From assembly GCF_900091725.1 (NCBI RefSeq), contig NZ_FMBW01000074.1:1-64000 (forward strand): a stretch of 64,000 bases of DNA. Direction: 5' to 3'. The notes beneath the pieces were generated by a model. That model saw only the letters and a program-made list of their open reading frames with translations. It did not search any database and had not been told where the DNA came from. This DNA comes from Streptomyces sp. DvalAA-43. Lineage in GTDB: Bacteria; Actinomycetota; Actinomycetes; Streptomycetales; Streptomycetaceae. Positions 34,132 to 42,181 of the stretch are shown piece by piece. A program made the position numbers and the translations under genes. The stretch's first letter is position 1. Each line of letters begins with the position of its first letter.

Positions 34132-35130
34132 GTGGCCACCTCGACTCCCACCCGGGACGCATACGCCCCGCCACCCGGCGGATCCCCGCACGCGCCGGCC
34201 CGATCCGGTCGGCAGACCTGGCGGAGCAGGCTGTGGCGGTTCGACGACAAGGCGTCGCCGTACGCCTACATAGCCCCGTTCTTCCTCGTCTTCGGCGCCT
34301 TCGGCCTCTACCCGCTGCTCTACACCGGGTGGATCGCCCTGCACCGGGTGGAGATGACCGGCCTGAACCAGATGGAGTGGGTCGGCTGGGAGAACTTCGA
34401 CAAGATCCTGCACGACGCGGAGTTCTGGACGGCCGTCGCCAACACCTTCCTGATCGGGGTCATGTCGACGGTCCCGCAGCTGCTCGTCGCCCTGGGCCTG
34501 GCCCATCTGCTGAACTACCGGCTGCGCGCCAGCACCTTCTGGCGGACGGTCGTCCTCACCCCGTACGCCACCTCGGTGGCCTCCGCCGCCCTCGTCTTCG
34601 CCCTGGTCTTCCGGGCCGACGGCGGTCTGCTGAACTGGCTGCTGCACTTCGTCGGGCTCGGCGACACCAACTGGGCCAACGGCCACTGGACTTCCAAGAT
34701 CGCGATCTCCGTCATCGTCATCTGGCGCTGGACCGGCTACAACGCCCTGATCTATCTGGCCGCCATGCAGGCCGTGCCGGCCGATCTGTACGAGGCGGCC
34801 TCGCTGGACGGCGCGTCGCGCTGGCAGCAGTTCCGCAAGGTGACCATCCCCTCGCTGCGGCCCACGATCCTCTTCACGATCGTCATCTCGACCATCGGCT
34901 CCATGCAGCTGTTCGGCGAGCCGCTGCTCCTGGAGGGCGGCCGGCTCGGAGCCACCGGCGGCAACGAGAATCAGTACGAGACGCTCAGCGTCTACCTCTA
35001 CAACTACGGCTGGAATCTCGGGCACCTCGGTCCGGCCGCCGCAGTGGCCTGGGCGATGCTCGCCCTCCTGCTGATCATCGCCGCGGTCAACTGGCTCGTC
35101 GGCCGCTTCGTCCGCAAGTCCGCGGTCTGA
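34132..35130 (+). CDS. cebF: Cellobiose ABC permease CebF
   Basis: The protein has 332 residues from GTG with GGAAGGACTCCCGCCC upstream. It is a MalF-type permease: a cytoplasmic Pro/Ser-rich N-terminus (1-35), six membrane segments and an EAA loop E-A-A-S-L-D-G-A-S-R-W-Q-Q-F with I-P-S-L-R-P. It pairs with CebG. Confidence 0.93.
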   Translation: MATSTPTRDAYAPPPGGSPHAPARSGRQTWRSRLWRFDDKASPYAYIAPFFLVFGAFGLYPLLYTGWIALHRVEMTGLNQMEWVGWENFDKILHDAEFWTAVANTFLIGVMSTVPQLLVALGLAHLLNYRLRASTFWRTVVLTPYATSVASAALVFALVFRADGGLLNWLLHFVGLGDTNWANGHWTSKIAISVIVIWRWTGYNALIYLAAMQAVPADLYEAASLDGASRWQQFRKVTIPSLRPTILFTIVISTIGSMQLFGEPLLLEGGRLGATGGNENQYETLSVYLYNYGWNLGHLGPAAAVAWAMLALLLIIAAVNWLVGRFVRKSAV

Positions 35131-35145
35131 CCGGGAGCGAATTCC

Positions 35146-36063
35146 ATGACCATGACCAGTACCGCCAAGGCCCCGGAAGCCACCGTCCCGTCCGCGCGCC
35201 GACGGGAACCGGGCCGCCCGAGCCGGTTCAGGCCGGGCGCGGGCAAGCAGTTGCAGGGCGGGCCGTTCGCCTACATCGCCCTCGCCGTCGTCGGCATCGG
35301 CTCGCTGCTGCCGCTCTACTGGACGCTGGTGGCCGCGTCCCACACCCAGGACGAAGTGCTCGCCACCACACCGCCGTTCCTGCCGGGCGGGCGGCTGCTG
35401 CACAACCTCGACGCGGCCTGGAACCAGGCACACCTCGGCAAGGCGATCGTCAACAGCTTCGTCGTCGCGGGCTGCATCACGGCCGCGACGCTCTTCTTCT
35501 GCACCCTGGCCGGCTACGCCTTCGCCAAGATGCGCTTCCGGGGCCGCGGCGCGCTGATGACCGGTGTCATCGCCACGCTCACCATCCCGCCGCAGCTCAG
35601 CGTCGTCCCGCTGTTCATGATGATGTCCGACATCGGCTGGGGCGGGCAGCTGGAGTCGGTGATCTTCCCGACCCTGGTCAGCGCCTTCGGGGTGTTCTTC
35701 ATGCGGCAGTACCTGAGCGAGGCCCTGCCCTACGAACTCGTCGAGGCCGCCAAGATCGACGGTGCGAACAACTTCCGCATCGTGCTCAGCGTCGTCCTGC
35801 CGGTGGCCCGCCCCGCGATGATGGTGCTGGGGATGCTCACCTTCGTCCAGGCGTGGAACGACTTCTTCTGGCCCTACCTCGCCCTGAACCAGCAGAACCC
35901 CACGCTCCAGGTGGCCCTCGGCCAGCTGAGCGCCTCGTACACCCCCGACCAGAGCATCGTCATGGCCGGTGCGCTGATCAGCACGCTGCCGCTGCTCGTG
36001 GTGTTCGTGATCTTCGGCAAGCAGATCGTCGGCGGGATCATGTCCGGCGCCGTCAAGGGCTGA
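35146..36063 (+). CDS. cebG: Cellobiose ABC permease CebG
   Basis: The protein has 305 residues, starting 15 bp after cebF with GGGAGCG as ribosome site. It is a MalG-type permease with six membrane segments and an EAA loop E-A-A-K-I-D-G-A-N-N-F-R-I-V with L-P-V-A-R-P. It completes the import channel. Confidence 0.93.
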   Translation: MTMTSTAKAPEATVPSARRREPGRPSRFRPGAGKQLQGGPFAYIALAVVGIGSLLPLYWTLVAASHTQDEVLATTPPFLPGGRLLHNLDAAWNQAHLGKAIVNSFVVAGCITAATLFFCTLAGYAFAKMRFRGRGALMTGVIATLTIPPQLSVVPLFMMMSDIGWGGQLESVIFPTLVSAFGVFFMRQYLSEALPYELVEAAKIDGANNFRIVLSVVLPVARPAMMVLGMLTFVQAWNDFFWPYLALNQQNPTLQVALGQLSASYTPDQSIVMAGALISTLPLLVVFVIFGKQIVGGIMSGAVKG

Positions 36064-36130
36064 CGCCGCGTCATCTCGCCCGCCCTCCACCTGGCTCACC
36101 CCTGCCCGTCCCCTCCTGCCCGTCGACTCC

Positions 36131-36144
36131 TGGGAGCGCTCCCG
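36131..36144. promoter_or_regulatory. CebR operator overlapping the bglC ribosome site
   Basis: TGGGAGCGCTCCCG differs from the palindrome only in the last base. It ends one base before the bglC ATG. Its GGGAG lies 9 nt from the start codon and must double as Shine-Dalgarno sequence, so the box sits at the translation start. Confidence 0.85.
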
Positions 36145-36145
36145 C

Positions 36146-37615
36146 ATGACTGCCGTACGACCCGACATCGCCCCGAAGCCCGCACCCGAGGCGGCGCAGT
36201 TCCCGGCCGGCTTCGTCTGGGGGGCGGCCACGGCCGCCTACCAGGTCGAAGGCGCCGCGGCCGAGGACGGCCGCACCCCGTCCATCTGGGACACCTTCAG
36301 CCGCACTCCGGGCAAGATCCACAACGGCGACACCGGAGACATCGCCGCCGACCACTACCACCGCTACCGCGACGACGTGGCGCTGATGAAGCGGCTCGGC
36401 CTGACGGCCTACCGCTTCTCCGTCTCCTGGCCCCGGGTGCAGCCCACCGGCCGCGGCCCCGCAGTCGAACGCGGCCTGGACTTCTACCGCAGGCTCGTCG
36501 ACGAACTCCTCGAAGCGGGCATCGCACCCGTCGCCACCCTCTACCACTGGGACCTGCCCCAGGACCTGGAGGACGCGGGCGGCTGGCCCCAGCGGGTGAC
36601 CGCCGAACGCTTCGCCGACTACGCCGAGATCATGGCCGGTGCCCTCGGCGACCGCGTCGCCACCTGGACCACCCTCAACGAACCGTGGTGCTCGGCCTTC
36701 CTCGGCTACGGCTCCGGCGTGCACGCCCCCGGCCGCACCGAACCCGCCGCCGCGCTGCGCGCCGCCCACCATCTCAACCTCGCCCACGGCCGGGCGACCG
36801 GGATCCTGCGCGACCGCCTCCCCGCCACCGCGCGGATCTCGGTCACCCTCAACCTCCACCACGTCCGCCCGCTGACCGGCAGCCAGGCCGACGCGGACGC
36901 CGCCCGCCGGATCGACGCGGTGGGCAACCGGGTCTTCACCGGCCCGATGCTGAGCGGCGCGTACCCGCAGGACCTGCTCGCCGACACCGCGCACCTGGTC
37001 GACTGGGCGGAGCTGGTCCGGGACGGCGACCTGGCCGCCATCTCCACCCCGGTCGACGTCCTGGGCGTCAACTACTACACACCCACCCTGGTCTCCGCAC
37101 CCGCCGACGGCACCGGCGACTCGCGCGACGACGGACACGGCAACAGCGACCACTCCCCGTGGCCCGGCTCCGAGCACGTCGCCTTCCACCTCGCCGAGGG
37201 CAAAAAGCGCACCGCGATGAACTGGGTGATCGACCCCGACGGGCTCTACGAGCTGCTCACCGACGTCTCCCGGGACCACCCCGAACTGCCGCTCATGGTC
37301 ACCGAGAACGGCGCCGCCTTCGACGACTACGTGTCCCCCGAGGGACGGGTCGCCGACCCCGAACGGATCGCGTATCTGCACGGCCACCTCGACGCCGTAC
37401 GGCGGGCCGCGGCCGACGGGGTGGACGTCCGCGGCTACTTCCTCTGGTCCCTGATGGACAACTTCGAGTGGGCGTACGGATACTCCAAGCGCTTCGGCGC
37501 CGTCTACGTCGACTACGCCACCCAGCGCCGCACCCCCAAGGCGAGCGCCCACTGGTACGCCGACGTCATCCGCCGCAACGCCCTGCCCCCGGCCCCGGCC
37601 ACCGGCCTCGGCTGA
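36146..37615 (+). CDS. bglC: Beta-glucosidase (GH1) BglC
   Basis: The protein has 489 residues with no signal peptide, hence cytoplasmic. GH1 landmarks are F-V-W-G-A-A-T-A-A-Y-Q-V-E-G at the start, the acid/base Glu in T-L-N-E-P-W, and the nucleophile in M-V-T-E-N-G-A-A-F. It hydrolyses imported cellobiose and cellotriose to glucose, ending the CebR-inducing signal. It lies 82 bp after cebG with its own CebR box and a terminator behind. Confidence 0.96.
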   Translation: MTAVRPDIAPKPAPEAAQFPAGFVWGAATAAYQVEGAAAEDGRTPSIWDTFSRTPGKIHNGDTGDIAADHYHRYRDDVALMKRLGLTAYRFSVSWPRVQPTGRGPAVERGLDFYRRLVDELLEAGIAPVATLYHWDLPQDLEDAGGWPQRVTAERFADYAEIMAGALGDRVATWTTLNEPWCSAFLGYGSGVHAPGRTEPAAALRAAHHLNLAHGRATGILRDRLPATARISVTLNLHHVRPLTGSQADADAARRIDAVGNRVFTGPMLSGAYPQDLLADTAHLVDWAELVRDGDLAAISTPVDVLGVNYYTPTLVSAPADGTGDSRDDGHGNSDHSPWPGSEHVAFHLAEGKKRTAMNWVIDPDGLYELLTDVSRDHPELPLMVTENGAAFDDYVSPEGRVADPERIAYLHGHLDAVRRAAADGVDVRGYFLWSLMDNFEWAYGYSKRFGAVYVDYATQRRTPKASAHWYADVIRRNALPPAPATGLG

Positions 37616-37632
37616 CCCGCACCGCCCCTCCC

Positions 37633-37660
37633 GGGACCCGGCCGTCCGCGCCGGGTCTCC
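37633..37660 (+). terminator. Terminator after bglC
   Basis: GACCCGGC/GCCGGGTC stem (37635-37642, 37650-37657) followed by TCCCTCATTT. Confidence 0.7.
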
Positions 37661-37692
37661 CTCATTTCCGCCCGGATCGGGCCGCCGTATTC

Positions 37693-37706
37693 TGGGAGCG
37701 CTCCCA
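37693..37706. promoter_or_regulatory. CebR operator upstream of cebR (autoregulation)
   Basis: Perfect palindrome TGGGAGCGCTCCCA, identical to the cebE box, 112 bp before the cebR ATG. Autoregulation of cebR is inferred from it. Confidence 0.9.
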
Positions 37707-37818
37707 GAACGGCGGCCGCGGAGCCTCCGCCCGGCCCGTACGGGGGTCGCGGGACCCCGCACCAGGACTTGGTTTGGTCATCCGGCTGTGAGAAATTGAC
37801 CGCGAACGGGAGGCAGCC

Positions 37819-38850
37819 ATGGCGGCAGCGCGAGTACGGAGCGGTGGCCGGCCCACGCTCGAAGAGGTCGCGGCACGGGCAGGGGTGGGGCGCGGCACGG
37901 CCTCACGGGTCATCAACGGCTCGCCACGGGTCAGCCCGCACACCCGCGAGGCGGTGGAGGCGGCCGTCGCCGAGCTGGGCTACGTACCCAATCGCGCGGC
38001 CCGCGCGCTCGCCGGGAACCGCACGGACGCCATCGCCCTGGTGGTGCCCGAGCCGGAGACCCGCTTCTTCGCCGAGCCGTACTTCTCCGACATCGTCCGC
38101 GGGGTCGGCGCGGCGCTCGCCGACACCGACATGCAGCTCCTGCTGACCCTCGTCGGCAACGACCGCGAGCGCCGCAGGCTGGCCCAGTACCTGACCGCGC
38201 ACCGCGTCGACGGTGTGCTGCTGGTCTCCGTCCACGCCGCCGACCCGCTGCCGGACCTGTTGGAGCAGCTCGGCATGCCGGCCGTGATGAGCGGCCGCAG
38301 ATCGGCCTCCGAGACGCTCGCCTCGGTCGACTCCGACAACTTCGCCGGGGCCGGGGCCGCGGTCGGCCATCTCGTCTCCCGGGGGCGCCGCGCCATCGCC
38401 ACGATCACCGGGCCCCAGGACGTCTACGGTGCGCAGCGCCGCCTCGACGGCTACCGCGCGGCGATGTCCGAGGCCGGCCTCGGACCCGACGAGCGGCTGA
38501 TCGCCCCCGCCGACTTCTCGGAGGAGGGCGGCGCCAGGGCCATGCGCGAACTGCTCGCCCGCCGCCCCGACGTCGACGCGGTCTTCGCCGCCTCCGACGT
38601 CATGGCCGCGGGCGCCCGCCAGGTGCTGCGCGAGGCGGGCCGCCGCATCCCGGACGACGTCGCCCTCATCGGCTTCGACGACTCGGCGGTGGCCCGCCAC
38701 ATGGACCCGGCGCTCACCAGCGTGCGCCAGCCGATCGAGGAGATGGGCCGCACGATGGCCCGCGTGCTGCTCGACGAGATCGCGGGCGAGCACCGGGAGC
38801 GCCCCCAGATCGTGCTCCCCACGGAACTGGTCGTCCGCGACTCCTCCTGA
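37819..38850 (+). CDS. cebR: LacI-family repressor CebR
   Basis: The protein has 343 residues; ATG follows GGGAGGCAGCC. The helix-turn-helix is T-L-E-E-V-A-A-R-A-G-V-G-R-G-T-A-S-R-V-I-N-G (about 13-34), with the minor-groove hinge helix R-A-A-R-A-L-A-G. The C-terminal periplasmic-binding-like domain (60-343) binds cello-oligosaccharides. Three cognate 14-bp boxes are in this locus. It links plant cell-wall sugars to gene expression; in scab-forming species CebR also gates virulence. Confidence 0.95.
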   Translation: MAAARVRSGGRPTLEEVAARAGVGRGTASRVINGSPRVSPHTREAVEAAVAELGYVPNRAARALAGNRTDAIALVVPEPETRFFAEPYFSDIVRGVGAALADTDMQLLLTLVGNDRERRRLAQYLTAHRVDGVLLVSVHAADPLPDLLEQLGMPAVMSGRRSASETLASVDSDNFAGAGAAVGHLVSRGRRAIATITGPQDVYGAQRRLDGYRAAMSEAGLGPDERLIAPADFSEEGGARAMRELLARRPDVDAVFAASDVMAAGARQVLREAGRRIPDDVALIGFDDSAVARHMDPALTSVRQPIEEMGRTMARVLLDEIAGEHRERPQIVLPTELVVRDSS

Positions 38851-38980
38851 CGGCGTTTCACCGCTTCGGGCGGTCGGCACTCCCGGCCCGAGGCGGTAGT
38901 TACGGAAGCAGACCCTCCGTATTTCACATGTCCTCCACGAACGGACGGTCCGTCCCCTAAGGTTTGCGTGTACGGCGAAT

Positions 38981-39006
38981 GTGTGACGCACCACACAACG
39001 TCACAC
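38981..39006. promoter_or_regulatory. Inverted repeat upstream of the TerD-nuclease gene
   Basis: GTGTGACG (38981-38988) and CGTCACAC (38999-39006) form a perfect 8-bp inverted repeat with a 10-nt spacer 49 bp before the chosen start. A dimeric repressor site or RNA stem is possible. Confidence 0.5.
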
Positions 39007-39054
39007 GAGGGGCTGCCGGGTGCGTCCGATGCGGCCGTGCATCTGGGGGGCCTC

Positions 39055-41118
39055 ATGCACGAGATGGTCAAGGGTTCCAACGTCGGCCTGGCGGAGCTGA
39101 GCGAGGACACCGGCTCAGTGATGGTGAGCCTGGCCTGGAGCAGTGACACGGGCGAGGGCGACGCCGATGTCTCCGTGCTTCTGCTCGACGGGAACGGCAA
39201 GGTCGGGAACGACGCCGACTTCTGCTTCTACAACAACCCTGTGGCCGGCAGGGGGAGCGTGCAGCTTCTGGGGAAGACGCCCACGGCCGAGGGCAGCGAG
39301 GACCGGATCGGCTTCGACCTCGACGCGGTGCCGCCGGAGGTCGAGCGGATCGTCCTCGCGGCGAGCCGTTACGACGGCTCCCGGTTCGGCGACCTCCACG
39401 ATCTGCGCCTCACGCTCGCGGACGGCGCCGGCGAAGGACTGCTCCGGTTCGCCATCGAGGACTCCGGAGCGGTCAGCGCGCTGATCTTCGGCGAGATCTA
39501 CCGGCGGTCCGGCGCATGGAAGTTCCGGGCGATCGGTGACGGATACGCGTCCGGGCTGGCGGGCCTGGCCACGGACTTCGGCGTAGATATCGACGACGAC
39601 GCGGACGCGGACGAGGCCGCCGGACAGGAGGAGGCGAGAGAGGAGCATGGGCCCTCCGCGGCGCCCCCACCGGCAGTCGCGCCCGGGGTGCAGCCGGTCA
39701 TCCCCGCACAGGCGTCGCCTCCGGCATCGTCGTCGGCCGGTGCCGCTGCTCAGGAGCCTCCGGCGCGGGAGAAGCGCCCGGCCCGCCCGCGTACGGCGAA
39801 GAAGAAGGTGACGCTTCCCAGAGCCGCCAAGAAATCCCTCGCCGAAAGCGATGCGTGGAGTGAGGCCCGGCTCTTTCCCGCGTCGGCGCTCAAGAGCGAC
39901 CGGGAACGCGAGACGCGCGCGACGTCGGTCGTGCTGTCCGTCATGGCCCAGGTCCCGGAGTTCGGCCGCCGTCTGACGGCGGCCTTCGGGGCACCCGCCG
40001 GACGCATGGAGACGTTCACGGAGGTGTCGTTCCCGCACGGCGAAGCTCCCAGGCGTCCCGACGGTGTCATCCGGGTCGAGCGAGCGGGCAAGCTGTGGAC
40101 CGCGCTGGTCGAGACGAAGACGAACGGCAGCGCTCTCAGGACCGACCAGGTGCAGGCGTACATGGACATCGCGGCCCGGCGCGGATACGAGGCCGTGATC
40201 ACCCTCTCCAACGATGTGGCCCTGGAGGGCAGCTCACTCGTCGATGTGAGGATCGACGGCCGGCGCAAGCACAAAGTCGCACTCCGGCATCTGTCCTGGG
40301 CCGAGGTGGCGCACCAGGCGCAGATGCTGATCCGTCACGAAGGCGTGGGGAACGCCGCACACGCCTGGTTGCTCCAGGAGCTTCTCCACTATCTCCAGCA
40401 CGAGAACTCGGGCTGTCACGGATTCCAGAACATGGGCGCTGCCTGGGTTCCGGTGCGCAGGGGCATCGACGACGAGACGCTGTGCCAGGGCGACCCCCGT
40501 GCCCTGGAAGTGATCGAGAACTGGGAAAGGCTGGTCCGTCAGGTCTGCCTGAGGCTGGGTGGTGAGCTCGGCCAGAAGGTACTTCCCGTCCAACGTGCCA
40601 AGCGTGGAGCCGACCCGCGCGTCCGTCGTGTGGAGCTGGCCGACCAGCTCTGCGCGGAGGGGCGTCTCCACGCGGTCATCCGGATCGAGGGCACGCCGGG
40701 CCTCCTCGCCATCACCGCCGATCTCCGGACGGGAAAGCTGCGCACATCGATCGAGGTGCCCGCGCCCGAATCGGGATATCCGCTGAGCAAGGCCAAGCGA
40801 CTGATCCGCCGGCTGGCGGCCGCACCGGCCGATCTGCACATCGAGACCCTTGTCGAGGGCGACGGGCCGGGGCCGCGCGGCACTCTGGAACGGCTGCGGC
40901 CCGAGCCCGCCGACATCCTGCCCAAGGACGGTGCGCAGGTCACCGGTTTCCGGCTCTCGCTCTTCAAGGGCATGGGCAGCGGCCGGGGCAACGCGGAGTC
41001 GGGCTTCATCCGGAGCGTCGACGCGGCGGTGGACCGCTTCTACGCCGGCGTCGTCGTCCTGCTGGAGACTCAGCCGACCCACCGCTCCCGGACCGACGCG
41101 CAGACGGACGTGTGCTGA
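39055..41118 (+). CDS. TerD domain fused to a PD-(D/E)XK nuclease-like domain
   Basis: The protein has 687 residues from the ATG of M-H-E-M-V-K-G-S-N-V, preceded by GGGGGG; the frame opens 87 bp earlier. Residues 4-175 are a TerD domain, with M-V-K-G-S-N-V-G-L start, G-D-A-D-V-S-V-L-L-L-D and the Ca-binding-type D-F-C-F-Y-N-N-P, ending in I-F-G-E-I-Y-R-R-S-G-A-W-K-F-R-A-I-G-D-G. A Pro/Ala linker and a basic patch (P-R-T-A-K-K-K) follow (176-265). The rest holds a PD-(D/E)XK core: Glu284/286 in R-E-R-E-T, R-P-D (Asp336), L-V-E-T-K (Glu353, Lys355) and Gln in T-D-Q-V-Q-A-Y. A further 300 residues are unassigned. It stands alone, with no other ter gene near. A role in stress response or defence is inferred. 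Confidence 0.78.
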   Translation: MHEMVKGSNVGLAELSEDTGSVMVSLAWSSDTGEGDADVSVLLLDGNGKVGNDADFCFYNNPVAGRGSVQLLGKTPTAEGSEDRIGFDLDAVPPEVERIVLAASRYDGSRFGDLHDLRLTLADGAGEGLLRFAIEDSGAVSALIFGEIYRRSGAWKFRAIGDGYASGLAGLATDFGVDIDDDADADEAAGQEEAREEHGPSAAPPPAVAPGVQPVIPAQASPPASSSAGAAAQEPPAREKRPARPRTAKKKVTLPRAAKKSLAESDAWSEARLFPASALKSDRERETRATSVVLSVMAQVPEFGRRLTAAFGAPAGRMETFTEVSFPHGEAPRRPDGVIRVERAGKLWTALVETKTNGSALRTDQVQAYMDIAARRGYEAVITLSNDVALEGSSLVDVRIDGRRKHKVALRHLSWAEVAHQAQMLIRHEGVGNAAHAWLLQELLHYLQHENSGCHGFQNMGAAWVPVRRGIDDETLCQGDPRALEVIENWERLVRQVCLRLGGELGQKVLPVQRAKRGADPRVRRVELADQLCAEGRLHAVIRIEGTPGLLAITADLRTGKLRTSIEVPAPESGYPLSKAKRLIRRLAAAPADLHIETLVEGDGPGPRGTLERLRPEPADILPKDGAQVTGFRLSLFKGMGSGRGNAESGFIRSVDAAVDRFYAGVVVLLETQPTHRSRTDAQTDVC

Positions 41119-41134
41119 GGCCCGGAGCGGGCGC

Positions 41135-41183
41135 GGCACCGACGGGAGTTCGCTTGCAGCAGCGGGCGAACTCCCGTCGTGCC
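41135..41183 (+). terminator. Terminator after the TerD-nuclease gene
   Basis: An 18-bp stem with one bulged C (41135-41153 with 41166-41183, 12-nt loop) lies 17 bp past the stop. No T-run. Confidence 0.8.
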
Positions 41184-41327
41184 GGGCCGAATGCGGGACG
41201 GCACGACGGGCGGTTTCGCGGACTGGCTCGCGGCCGGGACGTCCCAGCGGGTTCTGTCGCCCCGTACTCCATGTGACGTACGGCACGCAGTGCCCGGTGA
41301 GGCTCGCTCGTCATGGGGCGTGAGACA

Positions 41328-41367
41328 AAGGGAAGGGCCCCGGTCCGAAGACCGGGGCCCTTCCCTT
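41328..41367 (-). terminator. Terminator of tRNA-His
   Basis: Perfect 18-bp hairpin with CGAA loop (41328-41345, 41350-41367) immediately 3' of the minus-strand tRNA. Confidence 0.85.
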
Positions 41368-41370
41368 CAG

Positions 41371-41444
41371 GGTGAGTAACGGGACTCGAACCCGCGACAT
41401 CCTGGACCACAACCAGGTGCTCTACCATCTGAGCTATACCCACC
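41371..41444 (-). tRNA. tRNA-His (anticodon GTG)
   Basis: A 74-nt cloverleaf with the extra G at position -1 pairing with discriminator C, the hallmark of tRNA-His. It begins GGTGGGTATAGCTCAG on the minus strand, with anticodon loop TTGTGGT and T-loop GGTTCGAGTCC. No CCA is encoded. One G-T pair lies in the acceptor stem. Confidence 0.96.
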
Positions 41445-41569
41445 ATGTCCGGTCTTTTTCTGACCGGCCGAGAAAAAGTGTACAGGGTCCGAGAGGGTGC
41501 TCGCGCCCCCGTTGTTCAGCCGCTGATCCTGACCCCCGAAAGGGCTATGACCAGCGGCTTCACAAGGTC

Positions 41570-42172
41570 CTACGGCGCGGGCGGCGCGACGCGGGCCGCG
41601 ATGGCCTTCGCCCGCTCCGAGTCCGGGCCGGGCTGCGGCACGAAGACCGCCTCGCGGTAGTAGCGCAGCTCCGTGATGGAGTCACGGATGTCCGCGAGTG
41701 CCCGGTGGTTGCCGTTCTTGTCCGGGCTGTTGAAGTACGCCCTCGGGTACCAGCGGCGCGCCAGCTCCTTGACCGAGGAGACATCGACGATCCGGTAGTG
41801 CAGATAGCTCTCCAGAGCCGACATGTCCCGCGCCAGGAAACCACGGTCGGTGGAGACCGAGTTCCCGCAGAGCGGGGCCTTGCCGGGCTCCTTCACATGC
41901 TCGCGGACGTAGTGCAGCACCTGGGCCTCGGCGTCGGCCAGGGTGGTGCCCCCGGCCAGCTCGTCGAGCAGGCCCGAGGCGGTGTGCATCTGCCGCACCA
42001 CCTCGGGCATGGTCTCCAGGGCCGCGTCCGGCGGGCGGATCACGATGTCCACCCCTTCACCGAGTACGTTCAGCTCCGAGTCGGTGACCAGCGCGGCCAC
42101 CTCGATGAGTGCGTCTTCCGTCAACGAGAGCCCGGTCATCTCGCAGTCGATCCACACCATGCGATCGTTCAT
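41570..42172 (-). CDS. orn: Oligoribonuclease
   Basis: The protein has 200 residues. DEDDh exonuclease motifs are W-I-D-C-E-M-T-G-L (Exo I), G-N-S-V-S-T-D-R-G-F-L (Exo II) and H-R-A-L-A-D-I-R-D-S (Exo III). It degrades 2-5-nt RNAs and pGpG, the end product of EAL-domain c-di-GMP hydrolysis, so it complements the CdgA-like enzyme in this window. In Streptomyces ornA lies next to adpA and is needed for normal development; the same arrangement is present, separated by 9 bp. Confidence 0.95.
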   Translation of the reverse strand: MNDRMVWIDCEMTGLSLTEDALIEVAALVTDSELNVLGEGVDIVIRPPDAALETMPEVVRQMHTASGLLDELAGGTTLADAEAQVLHYVREHVKEPGKAPLCGNSVSTDRGFLARDMSALESYLHYRIVDVSSVKELARRWYPRAYFNSPDKNGNHRALADIRDSITELRYYREAVFVPQPGPDSERAKAIAARVAPPAP

Positions 42173-42181
42173 GGCCCCACC

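Noticed and set aside
36071..37762. 563-codon frame opposite bglC
   Set aside because: Antisense shadow of a GH1 gene whose motifs are intact on the plus strand.
41119..41370. Additional small gene between the TerD-nuclease gene and tRNA-His
   Set aside because: Explained by two strong hairpins; remaining frames lack ribosome sites and coding bias.
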